DNA of 34,186 nucleotides from Kiritimatiellia bacterium (lineage in GTDB: Bacteria; Verrucomicrobiota; Kiritimatiellia; RFP12; UBA1067): contig JAFWKK010000017.1 of the NCBI GenBank assembly GCA_017514235.1, positions 1 through 34,186 of the forward strand, given 5' to 3'. Shown in pieces: positions 6,251 through 13,912 of the stretch; the stretch's first letter is position 1, and each line of letters opens with the position of its first letter. A program made the translations under genes and the position numbers. Below the pieces are notes generated by a model, which was given only the letters and a program-made list of their open reading frames with translations, did not search any database and was not told the origin of the DNA.

Positions 6251-7656
6251 AGACGTCGAGGGGACAGGCCGCGCTCTATCTCGTGATGGCGCTCGTCGGC
6301 ATCATGATGCTCGTGCTTGCAAACGTCGGCGCGTTCCTGTCCGTCCGCGCCAAGAACCGCGCAATGAACGCCGGCGACGCCGCCGCGCTCGCCGCCGCCC
6401 GCCGCCAAGCCGAGCTGCTGAACGAAATCGGACGTCTCAACCTCCGCCACGCCGAGGCCGACTACATAGGCGACCGCGTAGCGGCCCTCGACTGCATCGA
6501 ACGGCAGCGCCGCCTTGCTTTCCTCGGTCCGCTCGACTGCCTCCGCCGGGCGAACGCCGCCGCGAAGGACAACGGCGCGGAGCCCGACGAGGACATGGCC
6601 GGCATAATCCGCAAACACGCTTCCGACATACGCGAAAAGTACATGAACAACCCGGACCTCTATCCCGAGCCGTGGGAAGGCGCATGGGAAGAATATGCCT
6701 CCGAGCTTTCCGCAATCGCCGCCGACGGCGTCTGCGCCGGCTGCGACAACATCGACTTTGTCGACGCCGTCTCGTGCTTTCCGCTTACGCACAAGTCGTT
6801 CTATTCGGCAGTGGCAGGCGAGTCGTGGTGCAAGTTCGTCGTTGCCGGATGGGAATGGCTGCTCGACCGAGACTCCCACAACATGCCGGCTCCAGTTCCG
6901 GGCGTGACTGCCGCCGTCGTGAACGGTGAGTTCTGTTCGCTCCACCTGAAGGCGGAGCTGCTTGCGCTTGACGGCTCCGAAATGGCCTCCTTCCGCGAGT
7001 TTCTTTCGGCCAACGGCGCATCGTTCCCGCCGATGCAGGGCGTGCCTTTCGCGGCAGACAACCGTCCGCCCGACGATCCGTCGCGCATTTATTTCTTCTA
7101 CGACACGGAAGGCGTCTGGCGCCAGTGGATCGAGCTCGACCCGCAGTCGAAGTTCCACATGCCGCTCGCAGGCAAGGCCAAGCCCGAGTTCGACGTGCTA
7201 GGCTGCACGGCTGTGTTCCGCGTCACCGAAACGATGCCGAGGCTCCTTTCCGGCGACAGCACGACCGTCGCATGGAATGCCGCCGCCAAGCCCTTCGGCA
7301 CGATCGGGACTGTGGACGGCGTGTCACCCGTGACGCATGAAGAGGCGCGGGGGCTGGTTCTTCCGGCATACGAAGCCGTAAGGCTTATTCCGGTAGGCGC
7401 GGCGAACGCCGACGGGCTTGATCTCTCCACCGCCGACGCAAAATGGCTGGACCACGTGCGTGACCATGTGCCCGCGTACTGCGCTGAAGGCATCGGCGGC
7501 ATGTCCGCAGGGTGCGGCTACTGCGCCTGCCTGATGAAATGGGAAGATCCCGCGTACCGGGCAAGGGCGGCGGAGTGGATCGCGCGGAACGCCGAAACAT
7601 GCCGACGAGGTTCTGGAGGCAGCGGACCGACTGGAGGCACGTCGTATGCGCATTAG
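6247..7656 (+). CDS. TadG-like pilus-assembly protein
   Basis: A 469-residue protein with an N-terminal R-G-QAALYLV segment, a single membrane helix (~10-31), and then GDAAALAAA, a pattern typical of TadG-like proteins. A large soluble domain follows with several Cys pairs (CAGC, CGYCAC) that could form disulfides outside the cell. I chose TTG 6247 because it overlaps the upstream stop and puts the leader directly before the G-Q motif. The same frame stays open further upstream, but that part is the antisense-like shadow of the TadE gene. Residue +5 after the Gly is Tyr rather than Glu, so this member may be membrane-anchored and not cleaved. No von Willebrand domain was evident, unlike some TadG proteins. 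Confidence 0.72.
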   Translation: MKTSRGQAALYLVMALVGIMMLVLANVGAFLSVRAKNRAMNAGDAAALAAARRQAELLNEIGRLNLRHAEADYIGDRVAALDCIERQRRLAFLGPLDCLRRANAAAKDNGAEPDEDMAGIIRKHASDIREKYMNNPDLYPEPWEGAWEEYASELSAIAADGVCAGCDNIDFVDAVSCFPLTHKSFYSAVAGESWCKFVVAGWEWLLDRDSHNMPAPVPGVTAAVVNGEFCSLHLKAELLALDGSEMASFREFLSANGASFPPMQGVPFAADNRPPDDPSRIYFFYDTEGVWRQWIELDPQSKFHMPLAGKAKPEFDVLGCTAVFRVTETMPRLLSGDSTTVAWNAAAKPFGTIGTVDGVSPVTHEEARGLVLPAYEAVRLIPVGAANADGLDLSTADAKWLDHVRDHVPAYCAEGIGGMSAGCGYCACLMKWEDPAYRARAAEWIARNAETCRRGSGGSGPTGGTSYAH

Positions 7657-7921
7657 GGAAAGGGTCGTAAAGAGGCGCGGGCAGGCGCTGATGGAGCTGG
7701 CGGTCGGAATGTTCGCGCTTGCGCTCGTGGTGAGCGCGCTATGCGTCTTCGCGACGTACATCGTAAGGTCGCTTGAGGTGCAGAACTCGTTGCGGAGTTC
7801 TGCGCCGCAGATGAACAAGCCGGTAAAGGTAGATGACTTCGCGGTCAATCATTTCACGGGGCGCGACACGCTGAAGATGGACGAGAAGGCGGTGATGCCT
7901 CCGCTGGAGGTTACGAAATGA
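7646..7921 (+). CDS. 91-aa prepilin-like protein
   Basis: ATG 7646 overlaps the end of the TadG-like gene by 11 bp, and GGAGG (7633-7637) lies 8 nt upstream. A basic leader ends in R-R-G before QALME, followed by a hydrophobic helix (~17-38) and a ~50-residue polar tail. Glu at +5 after the Gly again marks a prepilin-peptidase substrate. It is the fifth consecutive protein with this N-terminus. Its stop overlaps the ATG of the aminopeptidase gene (ATGA). Confidence 0.75.
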   Translation: MRIRERVVKRRGQALMELAVGMFALALVVSALCVFATYIVRSLEVQNSLRSSAPQMNKPVKVDDFAVNHFTGRDTLKMDEKAVMPPLEVTK

Positions 7922-8931
7922 GAAGAGACGAGTTCATGAAGATGGCCGGGCGGCGTCGGCTCGACCAGACGCTGGTGTCCGGCGAGGCGAACGTGATGGC
8001 CCTGACAGGCATAAGATGCGACAATGCCGTCGTCACCAAAGACGCGTTCTACACCGATTTCCGCTATCTGCCGATGGTGCGGCGCATCGCTCCGCAAGGG
8101 CTTGCCGCGCGTGACATGCGAAAGCTCGCGGGAGCCATGCCGCGCCGCGCAGGAAGCCGCATCGGCTACGAGGCGTCGGTTCCGCACTCGCGCTTTCTCG
8201 AGCTGAAGAAGCTCGCGCCGCGCGCGACGTTCGTCGACATCTCAAAGGACCTCGCCGCGCTCCGCGCCGTGAAGACCGGCGAAGAGATCGCCGCCATTCG
8301 CGCGGCGGCCGCGCTCAACTGCGAGATATGGAACGAGGCCCGCGCCCGCTTCACTCCCGGCATGACCGAACGCCAGATGGCGCGCATCATCCAGACGCTG
8401 ATGGCTGAGCGCGGCGACGGCGAGGCGTTCTCCACCATCGTGTGCGTCGGCGCGAACGCCGCGGAGTGCCACCACGAGCCGGACGGCACGGTCTGGAACG
8501 GACGCGAACCGGTGCTGGTCGACATGGGCGTCAAGCTGAACGGCGTCTGCTCCGACATGACGCGCAACATCGTTCCGCCAAGGGCGCGTCCGATCTACCG
8601 CAAGGTCCACGACCTTGTGCTGCGGGCGAACCGAGCGGCGATTGCCGCCGCGAGGCCGGGCATGGCCGCGAAGGCGCTTGACAAGGTGGCGCGCGACGTG
8701 ATACGCGACGGCGGCTTCGGCAAGTGCTTCGGGCATTCGCTCGGACATGGCGTCGGCTACGAGATACACGAGGCGCCGGCGGTCTCCAAGCGCGGCGACA
8801 TGGTGCTGCGCGAGGGAATGGTGTTCACCATAGAGCCGGGCGTCTACCTTGAAGGCAACCTGGGCGTCCGCATAGAGGACCTGGTGCTGCTCACCGGAAA
8901 CGGCTGCGAGGTGCTTTCAGGCGGCTCCTGA
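7918..8931 (+). CDS. Xaa-Pro aminopeptidase (M24 family)
   Basis: A 337-residue cytoplasmic metallopeptidase that removes N-terminal residues preceding proline. The creatinase-like N-terminal domain spans ~1-115 and the pita-bread catalytic domain ~120-337. All metal ligands expected from the family are present: D202, D213, H277 (GHSLGHGVG), E306 (TIEPGVY) and E320 (RIEDLV); H284 is the usual second active-site His. Length is typical of the short PepQ/YqhT-like group. It is translationally coupled to the last pilin-like gene by ATGA. This may be simple operon packing rather than a functional link, since prepilins are cleaved by a different enzyme. Confidence 0.92.
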   Translation: MRRDEFMKMAGRRRLDQTLVSGEANVMALTGIRCDNAVVTKDAFYTDFRYLPMVRRIAPQGLAARDMRKLAGAMPRRAGSRIGYEASVPHSRFLELKKLAPRATFVDISKDLAALRAVKTGEEIAAIRAAAALNCEIWNEARARFTPGMTERQMARIIQTLMAERGDGEAFSTIVCVGANAAECHHEPDGTVWNGREPVLVDMGVKLNGVCSDMTRNIVPPRARPIYRKVHDLVLRANRAAIAAARPGMAAKALDKVARDVIRDGGFGKCFGHSLGHGVGYEIHEAPAVSKRGDMVLREGMVFTIEPGVYLEGNLGVRIEDLVLLTGNGCEVLSGGS

Positions 8932-8951
8932 CCGGGCGGTTGCAATTATGC

Positions 8952-8957
8952 TATAAT
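8952..8957 (+). promoter_or_regulatory. extended -10 promoter of the nifU-like operon
   Basis: TGC-TATAAT with no convincing -35 at the right spacing. Transcription would start near 8964, leaving a ~24-nt leader. AAAGGAG (8968-8974) lies 13 nt from ATG 8988, longer than the usual spacing. Confidence 0.7.
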
Positions 8958-8987
8958 ACGTCGGTCGAAAGGAGTTGACGGACAACA

Positions 8988-9209
8988 ATGGAAGAGAAAG
9001 TCAAGGAAATGCTCGAGCGGCTGCGGACCGGACTGCAGGCGGACGGCGGGGACCTCGAGTTCGTGGAGATGGAAGGCAAGGTCGTGCGGCTTCGGCTCGT
9101 CGGCCACTGCGGCAGCTGCCCGTTCGCCATGATGACCCTCAAGCAGGGCATCGAGGCCTCGCTCCGGGAGATCGACCCTGAGATCACTGTGGAGCGGGTT
9201 GAGGCATGA
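8988..9209 (+). CDS. NifU-like Fe-S scaffold domain protein
   Basis: A 73-residue stand-alone version of the NifU C-terminal domain, which holds and passes on [4Fe-4S] clusters. The CxxC motif sits in GHCGSCPFAMMTL at about residues 39-51. The protein has no N-terminal IscU-like or BFD-like domain, so it resembles NfuA-type or plant Nfu single-domain carriers. It overlaps the next gene, an oxidoreductase subunit, by ATGA. This suggests it supplies clusters to that complex or to ferredoxin partners, which is inference from position. Confidence 0.88.
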   Translation: MEEKVKEMLERLRTGLQADGGDLEFVEMEGKVVRLRLVGHCGSCPFAMMTLKQGIEASLREIDPEITVERVEA

Positions 9210-9799
9210 AGACCGTCAACGTGTCGCTCGTCGGCGTCGGCGGGCAGGGAATAATCCTTACGGCCGACATACTGGCCAAGACCGCCGCGCTCGCCGGCTA
9301 CGACGTCAAGAAGTCGGAGATACACGGCATGGCCCAGCGCGGCGGCTCCGTCACGAGCCAGGTGCGCTTCGGCGATACCGTCGCTTCTCCGATAATCCAG
9401 GAGGGGACGGCTGACGTGCTGGTTTCCTTCGACAAGCTGGAGGCCGTGCGCAACGCCGGCGTGCTGGCGGCGGACGGCGTTGCGCTTGTCAACGACCTGT
9501 ATCTCGTGCCGGTCACGGTATCATCCGGCCAGCAGCCTGCCGCCGAAGACCTCGACGGTCGTGTGCGCGGCGCGTTCGGTCGCCTTGTGATGCTCGACGC
9601 GATGAAGATCGCGGCGGAAGAAGCCGGCAACGCCCGCACTATGAACATGGTAATGGCGGGCGCGCTCTCGACGCTCTGCCCCTTCGGCGAGACCGACTGG
9701 CTGAAGGCGATGGAGGAGCTTCTCTCCGGACCGAAGGCCAAGCTGCTTGCCGTAAACGAGAAGGCGTTCCGGCTCGGCCGTGCGGCTGCCGGAGCCTGA
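9206..9799 (+). CDS. iorB: indolepyruvate ferredoxin oxidoreductase beta-like subunit
   Basis: A 197-residue protein with the 2-oxoacid:ferredoxin oxidoreductase gamma-type fold. It has the N-terminal glycine-rich GVGGQGI motif at 10-16, and SEIHGMAQRGG at about 37-47, characteristic of IorB. With IorA it would oxidatively decarboxylate aryl-pyruvates from aromatic amino acids, making acyl-CoA and reduced ferredoxin. Its usual partner iorA (the TPP and Fe-S subunit) is not adjacent. The neighbours are a NifU-like scaffold upstream and thiE, for a TPP-precursor enzyme, downstream. That set is suggestive, since the complex needs both Fe-S clusters and thiamine diphosphate. Confidence 0.85.
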   Translation: MKTVNVSLVGVGGQGIILTADILAKTAALAGYDVKKSEIHGMAQRGGSVTSQVRFGDTVASPIIQEGTADVLVSFDKLEAVRNAGVLAADGVALVNDLYLVPVTVSSGQQPAAEDLDGRVRGAFGRLVMLDAMKIAAEEAGNARTMNMVMAGALSTLCPFGETDWLKAMEELLSGPKAKLLAVNEKAFRLGRAAAGA

Positions 9800-9802
9800 G
9801 GC

Positions 9803-10423
9803 ATGGAAGATTTCGGACTATACCTCGTGATGACCAATCCGGTCGTCGGCTACCTTCGTTGCTGCGAAGCGGCGGTGAAGGCCGGGGTGAGGATGGTTCA
9901 GCTGCGCATGAAGGACTCCCCGCGCACGGAGGTAGTTTCCGTCGCGCGGGAGCTGCGAAAGGTGACTATGGGAACGGCGACGCGCCTCATCGTCAACGAC
10001 GACCCGGCCGCCGCCGCAGAGTCCGAGGCGGACGGCGTGCACGTCGGCCAGACGGACATGCCGGTAGCAGAGGTGCGCAGGCGCTTCCCGTCGCTCGGCA
10101 TCGTGGGCAAGTCGACTCATTCGCTGGCGCAAGCCGTCGCCGCGCAGGACGAGTCGCCCGACTACATAGGCGTCGGCCCGGTCTGGGCTACGCCGACGAA
10201 GAAGATTCCCGACCCTACGCTCGGCGTCGATGCGGCGGTGCAGATGATGCGCGCGTCGCGCTGTCCCGCAGTTGCCATCGGCGGAGTGACGGACGAGCGT
10301 CATGTCGCGGAGCTGGCGGCGGCGGGCTTCGCGAACTTCGCCGTAGTGCGGGCAGTGTGCGGATCGGATGATCCGTATGCGGCGATCGTGCGCCTCCAAA
10401 AGGCGTTCGGCCTGCTTCCATGA
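9803..10423 (+). CDS. thiE: thiamine-phosphate synthase
   Basis: A 206-residue (beta/alpha)8 protein that couples HMP diphosphate with thiazole phosphate to give thiamine phosphate in the cytoplasm. Family signatures are in order: QLRMKD near 33-38, NDDP near 66-69, GVHVGQTDMP near 78-87, GKSTHS near 102-107, GVGPVWATPTKK near 123-134, and AIGGV near 157-161. It starts 3 nt after the iorB-like stop. No other thi genes and no recognisable TPP riboswitch were seen; expression probably depends on the 8952 promoter. A terminator follows at 10470-10491. Confidence 0.93.
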   Translation: MEDFGLYLVMTNPVVGYLRCCEAAVKAGVRMVQLRMKDSPRTEVVSVARELRKVTMGTATRLIVNDDPAAAAESEADGVHVGQTDMPVAEVRRRFPSLGIVGKSTHSLAQAVAAQDESPDYIGVGPVWATPTKKIPDPTLGVDAAVQMMRASRCPAVAIGGVTDERHVAELAAAGFANFAVVRAVCGSDDPYAAIVRLQKAFGLLP

Positions 10424-10469
10424 CCGCCGGCCAGTCCGCTCGGCGAAACGGCTTCGGAGTGCCGTGCAG

Positions 10470-10491
10470 TGCGCGATGACGTGCAATTTTT
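10470..10491 (+). terminator. intrinsic terminator after thiE, overlapping the next promoter
   Basis: TGCGCG (10470-10475) pairs with CGTGCA (10480-10485), one pair being G-U, around an ATGA loop. ATTTTT follows. The T-run is immediately followed by GATATAAT, so the terminator tail is also the upstream part of the ABC-exporter promoter. The stem is short and efficiency is probably modest. Confidence 0.55.
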
Positions 10492-10493
10492 GA

Positions 10494-10499
10494 TATAAT
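10494..10499 (+). promoter_or_regulatory. extended -10 promoter of the glycan-export operon
   Basis: TTTTTGATATAAT: an extended -10 (TGA-TATAAT) after a T-run. ATG 10511 lies 11 nt after the -10, so the leader is only about 5 nt with no ribosome-binding site. Confidence 0.75.
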
Positions 10500-10510
10500 A
10501 GCAGCCTAAT

Positions 10511-12460
10511 ATGGCGCTGGAATACAAGAAAGAGTTTTTCGACCGCAACTATACGGTCCGGGAGGCCTATTCGCGGGCGTGGGGCTATGCGCGCAAATAC
10601 AAGTTCCGCATTTTCGTCGGCATCGTCTGCGGGATGCTGACGGCCGGCACGCTGGTGCCGCTCTTCCAGGTCATACAGCCGGCCTTGCAGCAGGCCAGCG
10701 CCAACGAGCGCGAGGCAGAGGTTGCGACGGAAGCGGCCGCAGCGGCCCCTCAGGGCGAGAGGCGGCTCACGCCGATGGAGCGCAAGGTGGCGAAGGCGGC
10801 GACGCTGCCCAGCTGGTATCCGAAGGTGGAGCGGGTGGCGAAGCGGTGCGGAATCGAGCTGCAGGACAAGAGCGGCGCGATGGGCGGAGCCCTGCTGCTG
10901 ATTGCGGTCGTGGTCATTCCGCTGTTGGCGGCGGTGCGGCTTCTTCTCATCTTCCTCAACCAGTACTGCCTGTGCTGGGCGGCCACGCGTGCCGTTACCG
11001 ACCTGCGCGTGGACCTCTTCCGGCAGATACAAAGGCAGTCTCTCCAGTTCCACGGGCGCATCGACGTGGGGCAGCTGATGATGCGTGCGGTAGGCGACCC
11101 GTCGACCGTGCAGATGATGATACAGTCGATGCTCTCGCAGCTGGCGCGCGCACCGTTCGAGATTCTCGCCGCAGTCGCGTTCATCGTCCATTTCGCGATC
11201 CAGAACCACATGCTGGCGACTCTCGGAGTGATCGTGATCGGCATGCCGGCGTTCATGTTCCCCGTGGTCGGGCTCGGGAAGCGCATCCGCGCCTGGAGCC
11301 GCAAGTCGCTTGAGAAAGGCACGGTCGTCGGCAGCCATCTGCACGAGGTTCTGACGTGCGTCCGCGTCGTCAAGGCGTTCGGCACCGAGGAGTTCGAGAA
11401 CCGCCGCTACGAGAGCGTCAACCGCCGGCTGCTCAGCACAATAATGAGGGCCTTCCGCTGGGGGCTGTTCGTTGGGCCGACGGTGGAGACGATAGGGATC
11501 GTCATACTCTGCGGCTTTCTCGTCTGGTGCTTCATGGCCCGCGTCACGCTGGCGAACGTGCTGCCGATGCTGGCGCCGCTGCTCCTCATCTACAAGCCCG
11601 TGAAGCAGCTGTGCAGCCTGCAGGTCTCGCTCGAGACGGCGCAGGCGTCGCTGCAGAGGATCTGGTCGCTGATGGACCTCGACATGGAGATGCCCGAATC
11701 TCCGGACGCCGCGCCGAAGGCCAGCTTCGACGACCGTATAGTGTTCAACGACGTGTCGTTCCGCTACGAGGGCGCCGACCGCGACGCGGTGAGCCACGCG
11801 AGCTTCGAGGTGGAGAAAGGGCGGACGGTCGCGGTCGTCGGCGGCACGGGCAGCGGCAAGTCCACGCTTTCCGGCCTGCTCTGCCGGTTCTTCGACCCGC
11901 AGTCTGGCTGCGTCACGATGGACGGCCGCGACCTGCGCGAGATGCGCACGGCGGACCTGCGCGCCCTGATCGGCTCGGTGCAGCAGGAGACGCTTCTCTT
12001 CAACGAGACCATCGAGGCGAACATCAGCTACGGGTCGCCAGGCGCTACGCACGAGCAGGTCGTGGCTGCGGCGAAGATGGCGAACGCGCACGAGTTCATA
12101 ATGTCGCAGCCGGAGGGCTATGACCGCGTCGTCGGGGAGAAGGGCTTTTCGCTGTCGGGCGGCGAGCGCCAGCGAATCGCCATCGCCCGCGCCATCTTGC
12201 GCAATCCGCCGATACTCATCCTCGACGAGGCGACGAGCGCGCTCGACACGGTTACGGAGCGGCTCGTGCAGGACGCGATCAACAACCTGATGGCCAACCG
12301 CACGACGTTCGCGATCGCCCACCGCCTTTCGACGATACGCAACGCCGACCTCATTCTCGTCATGGACCGCGGGCGTATCGTCGAGCGCGGCACCCATGAT
12401 GAGCTATACGCCGCAGACGGCGTCTACCGCCGGCTCTGCGACATGCAGACTACAGCCTGA
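10511..12460 (+). CDS. MsbA-like ABC exporter (fused permease and ATPase)
   Basis: A 649-residue half-transporter that would dimerise in the inner membrane to flip lipid A, a lipid-linked glycan or another amphipath. The first membrane helix is at ~32-56. An unusual ~65-residue charged Ala/Glu/Arg/Lys insert (~62-126) separates it from helix 2 (~127-150) and would lie in the periplasm. Further helices run to ~385. The nucleotide-binding domain has Walker A GGTGSGKST near 443-451, the LSGGE signature near 547-551, and Walker B ILILDEATSAL just after. It is followed at one base by glycosyltransferase, acyltransferase and ATP-grasp genes. This points to a surface-glycan or lipid-linked intermediate as cargo, but MsbA homologues in such positions can also be generic. 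The start is near-leaderless. Confidence 0.9.
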   Translation: MALEYKKEFFDRNYTVREAYSRAWGYARKYKFRIFVGIVCGMLTAGTLVPLFQVIQPALQQASANEREAEVATEAAAAAPQGERRLTPMERKVAKAATLPSWYPKVERVAKRCGIELQDKSGAMGGALLLIAVVVIPLLAAVRLLLIFLNQYCLCWAATRAVTDLRVDLFRQIQRQSLQFHGRIDVGQLMMRAVGDPSTVQMMIQSMLSQLARAPFEILAAVAFIVHFAIQNHMLATLGVIVIGMPAFMFPVVGLGKRIRAWSRKSLEKGTVVGSHLHEVLTCVRVVKAFGTEEFENRRYESVNRRLLSTIMRAFRWGLFVGPTVETIGIVILCGFLVWCFMARVTLANVLPMLAPLLLIYKPVKQLCSLQVSLETAQASLQRIWSLMDLDMEMPESPDAAPKASFDDRIVFNDVSFRYEGADRDAVSHASFEVEKGRTVAVVGGTGSGKSTLSGLLCRFFDPQSGCVTMDGRDLREMRTADLRALIGSVQQETLLFNETIEANISYGSPGATHEQVVAAAKMANAHEFIMSQPEGYDRVVGEKGFSLSGGERQRIAIARAILRNPPILILDEATSALDTVTERLVQDAINNLMANRTTFAIAHRLSTIRNADLILVMDRGRIVERGTHDELYAADGVYRRLCDMQTTA

Positions 12461-12461
12461 C

Positions 12462-13445
12462 ATGACGGAAGTGTCCCCGCTGATCTCCGTGCTGATGCCG
12501 GCGTACAACCACGGTAAGTACGTCGGGGCGGCGGTCCGCTCCGTGCTGTCGCAGGACTGGCCCCGCATCGAGCTTCTCGTCGTTGACGACGGTTCCGCCG
12601 ACAACACTTGGGAGGTCCTGCAGTCCCTCCGGACGGAATGCGAGGCCCGGTGCGAGCGAGTGGAGATGTGGCGACAGGAGAACTGCGGCACGTGCGCGAC
12701 GCTGAACCGCCTGCTTGCCGCCGCGCACGGCGAGTTCGCAGGCGTTCTCGCTTCCGACGACATGTACCTGCCGGGCGCGTTCAAGGCCCTGGCGAAGCCG
12801 CTTTTCGCCGATCCGGGCGTGGGGCTGGCGGTCGGGCAGAACCAGCTTGTGGACGGCGAGGGGCGGCAATGCTACTGGGACGCCGGGCGGAACACCGTAT
12901 ATGACGAAACGAAGGCCGCGTTCCGCACGCTGAACGAGCACATGGCGTCCGAGCGGGGTGTTTCCGGCGACAGCCGCGCCTTCGGCACGTACGCCGAACT
13001 CTTGCACACGAACCACGTCGCCAACGGAGCGCTGATCCGACGCGCCTGCCTGGACATGATCGAGCCGTGCTCCTCCGAGACGCCGCTGGAGGACTGGTGG
13101 ATCATGCTGCAGCTGTCGAAGGTGACGCGCATGACGTCCGTCGCCGCACCGACGTTCGCCTACCGGTGGCATGGCACGAACACCGTGCGTCAGTCGGAGC
13201 GCATGGGCAGATACTTCCTGCGAAACATGGCCGCGGAGGAGGCGCTTCTGCTGCGGAAGCGCGACTGGCCGCGCCTGCGGCAGTACCTTGCCGCGCAAGG
13301 GCAGTTGCGCAGGTCGTTCGGGCTGCGTGGCGCGTTCCGGCGGCAGGTCTACGTTACGAGGCAGTCCCGGATCACGTTCTACGAGCTGCCGGGAATTACG
13401 TTCGTGCGCCGACGGGCGCAGGCAAGGAGGTCCGAGGGAAAATGA
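12462..13445 (+). CDS. family 2 glycosyltransferase
   Basis: A 327-residue GT-A fold enzyme that should transfer a sugar from a nucleotide-sugar donor to a growing surface glycan on the cytoplasmic face. The N-terminal SVLMPAYNHGKYV is at ~9-21, the nucleotide-binding VVDDGSADN at 40-48, and the metal-binding ASDDMY near 98-103. I start it at ATG 12462, one base after the exporter stop and directly before the conserved strand. An in-frame ATG at 12396 would add 22 residues encoded inside the exporter gene and is unlikely. No membrane helix is evident. The stop overlaps the next ATG (ATGA). Confidence 0.88.
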   Translation: MTEVSPLISVLMPAYNHGKYVGAAVRSVLSQDWPRIELLVVDDGSADNTWEVLQSLRTECEARCERVEMWRQENCGTCATLNRLLAAAHGEFAGVLASDDMYLPGAFKALAKPLFADPGVGLAVGQNQLVDGEGRQCYWDAGRNTVYDETKAAFRTLNEHMASERGVSGDSRAFGTYAELLHTNHVANGALIRRACLDMIEPCSSETPLEDWWIMLQLSKVTRMTSVAAPTFAYRWHGTNTVRQSERMGRYFLRNMAAEEALLLRKRDWPRLRQYLAAQGQLRRSFGLRGAFRRQVYVTRQSRITFYELPGITFVRRRAQARRSEGK

Positions 13446-13903
13446 ATGCGAAGATACATGCGCTGTCCGACGTGCAGGCGACGGACATCGGCGACGGCAC
13501 GCGCATCTGGCAGTACGCCGTGATACTGCCGCAGGCGAAGATCGGGCGTGACTGCAACATCTGCGCGCACTGCTTCATCGAGAACGACGTCAAGATCGGC
13601 GACCGCGTCACGGTGAAGCCGTTCGTAGCCATCTGCGACGGCGTGACGCTCGAGGATGACGTGTTCATCGGCCCGCAGGTGAGCTTCACGAACGACCGCC
13701 ACCCGAAGTCAGGCAACCGCGGCTTCAAGCTGGAGCGGACGCGCGTATGCAAGGGCGCGTCCATAGGCGCGGGAGCGATGGTCATGGCGGGGCTCACGAT
13801 AGGCGAGGGCGCGATGGTCGCCGCCGGCAGCGTCGTCACGCGCGACGTGCCGCCAGGCGTGACTGTGTTCGGCTGCCCTGCGAAGCCGCGTACGGCAAAG
13901 TAG
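13442..13903 (+). CDS. hexapeptide-repeat acyltransferase (WlbB/FdtC-like)
   Basis: A 153-residue left-handed beta-helix protein with repeated [I/V]-G-x-x-x triplets (KIGRDCNI, KIGDRVTV, DVFIGPQV, SIGAGAMV, TIGEGAMVA). FTNDRHP near 82-88 is typical of sugar N-acyltransferases that acetylate an amino sugar on a UDP or dTDP carrier. It would modify a residue of the glycan built by the flanking glycosyltransferases. The start is ATG 13442, overlapping the GT2 stop; upstream extension in the same frame lies within the GT2 gene. The end carries the usual GxPAK-like motif (GCPAKP). Confidence 0.87.
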   Translation: MNAKIHALSDVQATDIGDGTRIWQYAVILPQAKIGRDCNICAHCFIENDVKIGDRVTVKPFVAICDGVTLEDDVFIGPQVSFTNDRHPKSGNRGFKLERTRVCKGASIGAGAMVMAGLTIGEGAMVAAGSVVTRDVPPGVTVFGCPAKPRTAK

Positions 13904-13912
13904 GAGACGCAC

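Noticed and set aside
9818-12397. Very long minus-strand open frame (about 860 codons) opposite thiE and the ABC exporter
   Set aside because: It is antisense to two clear gene families, Arg/His-rich in composition, and arises from GC-rich codon structure on the other strand.
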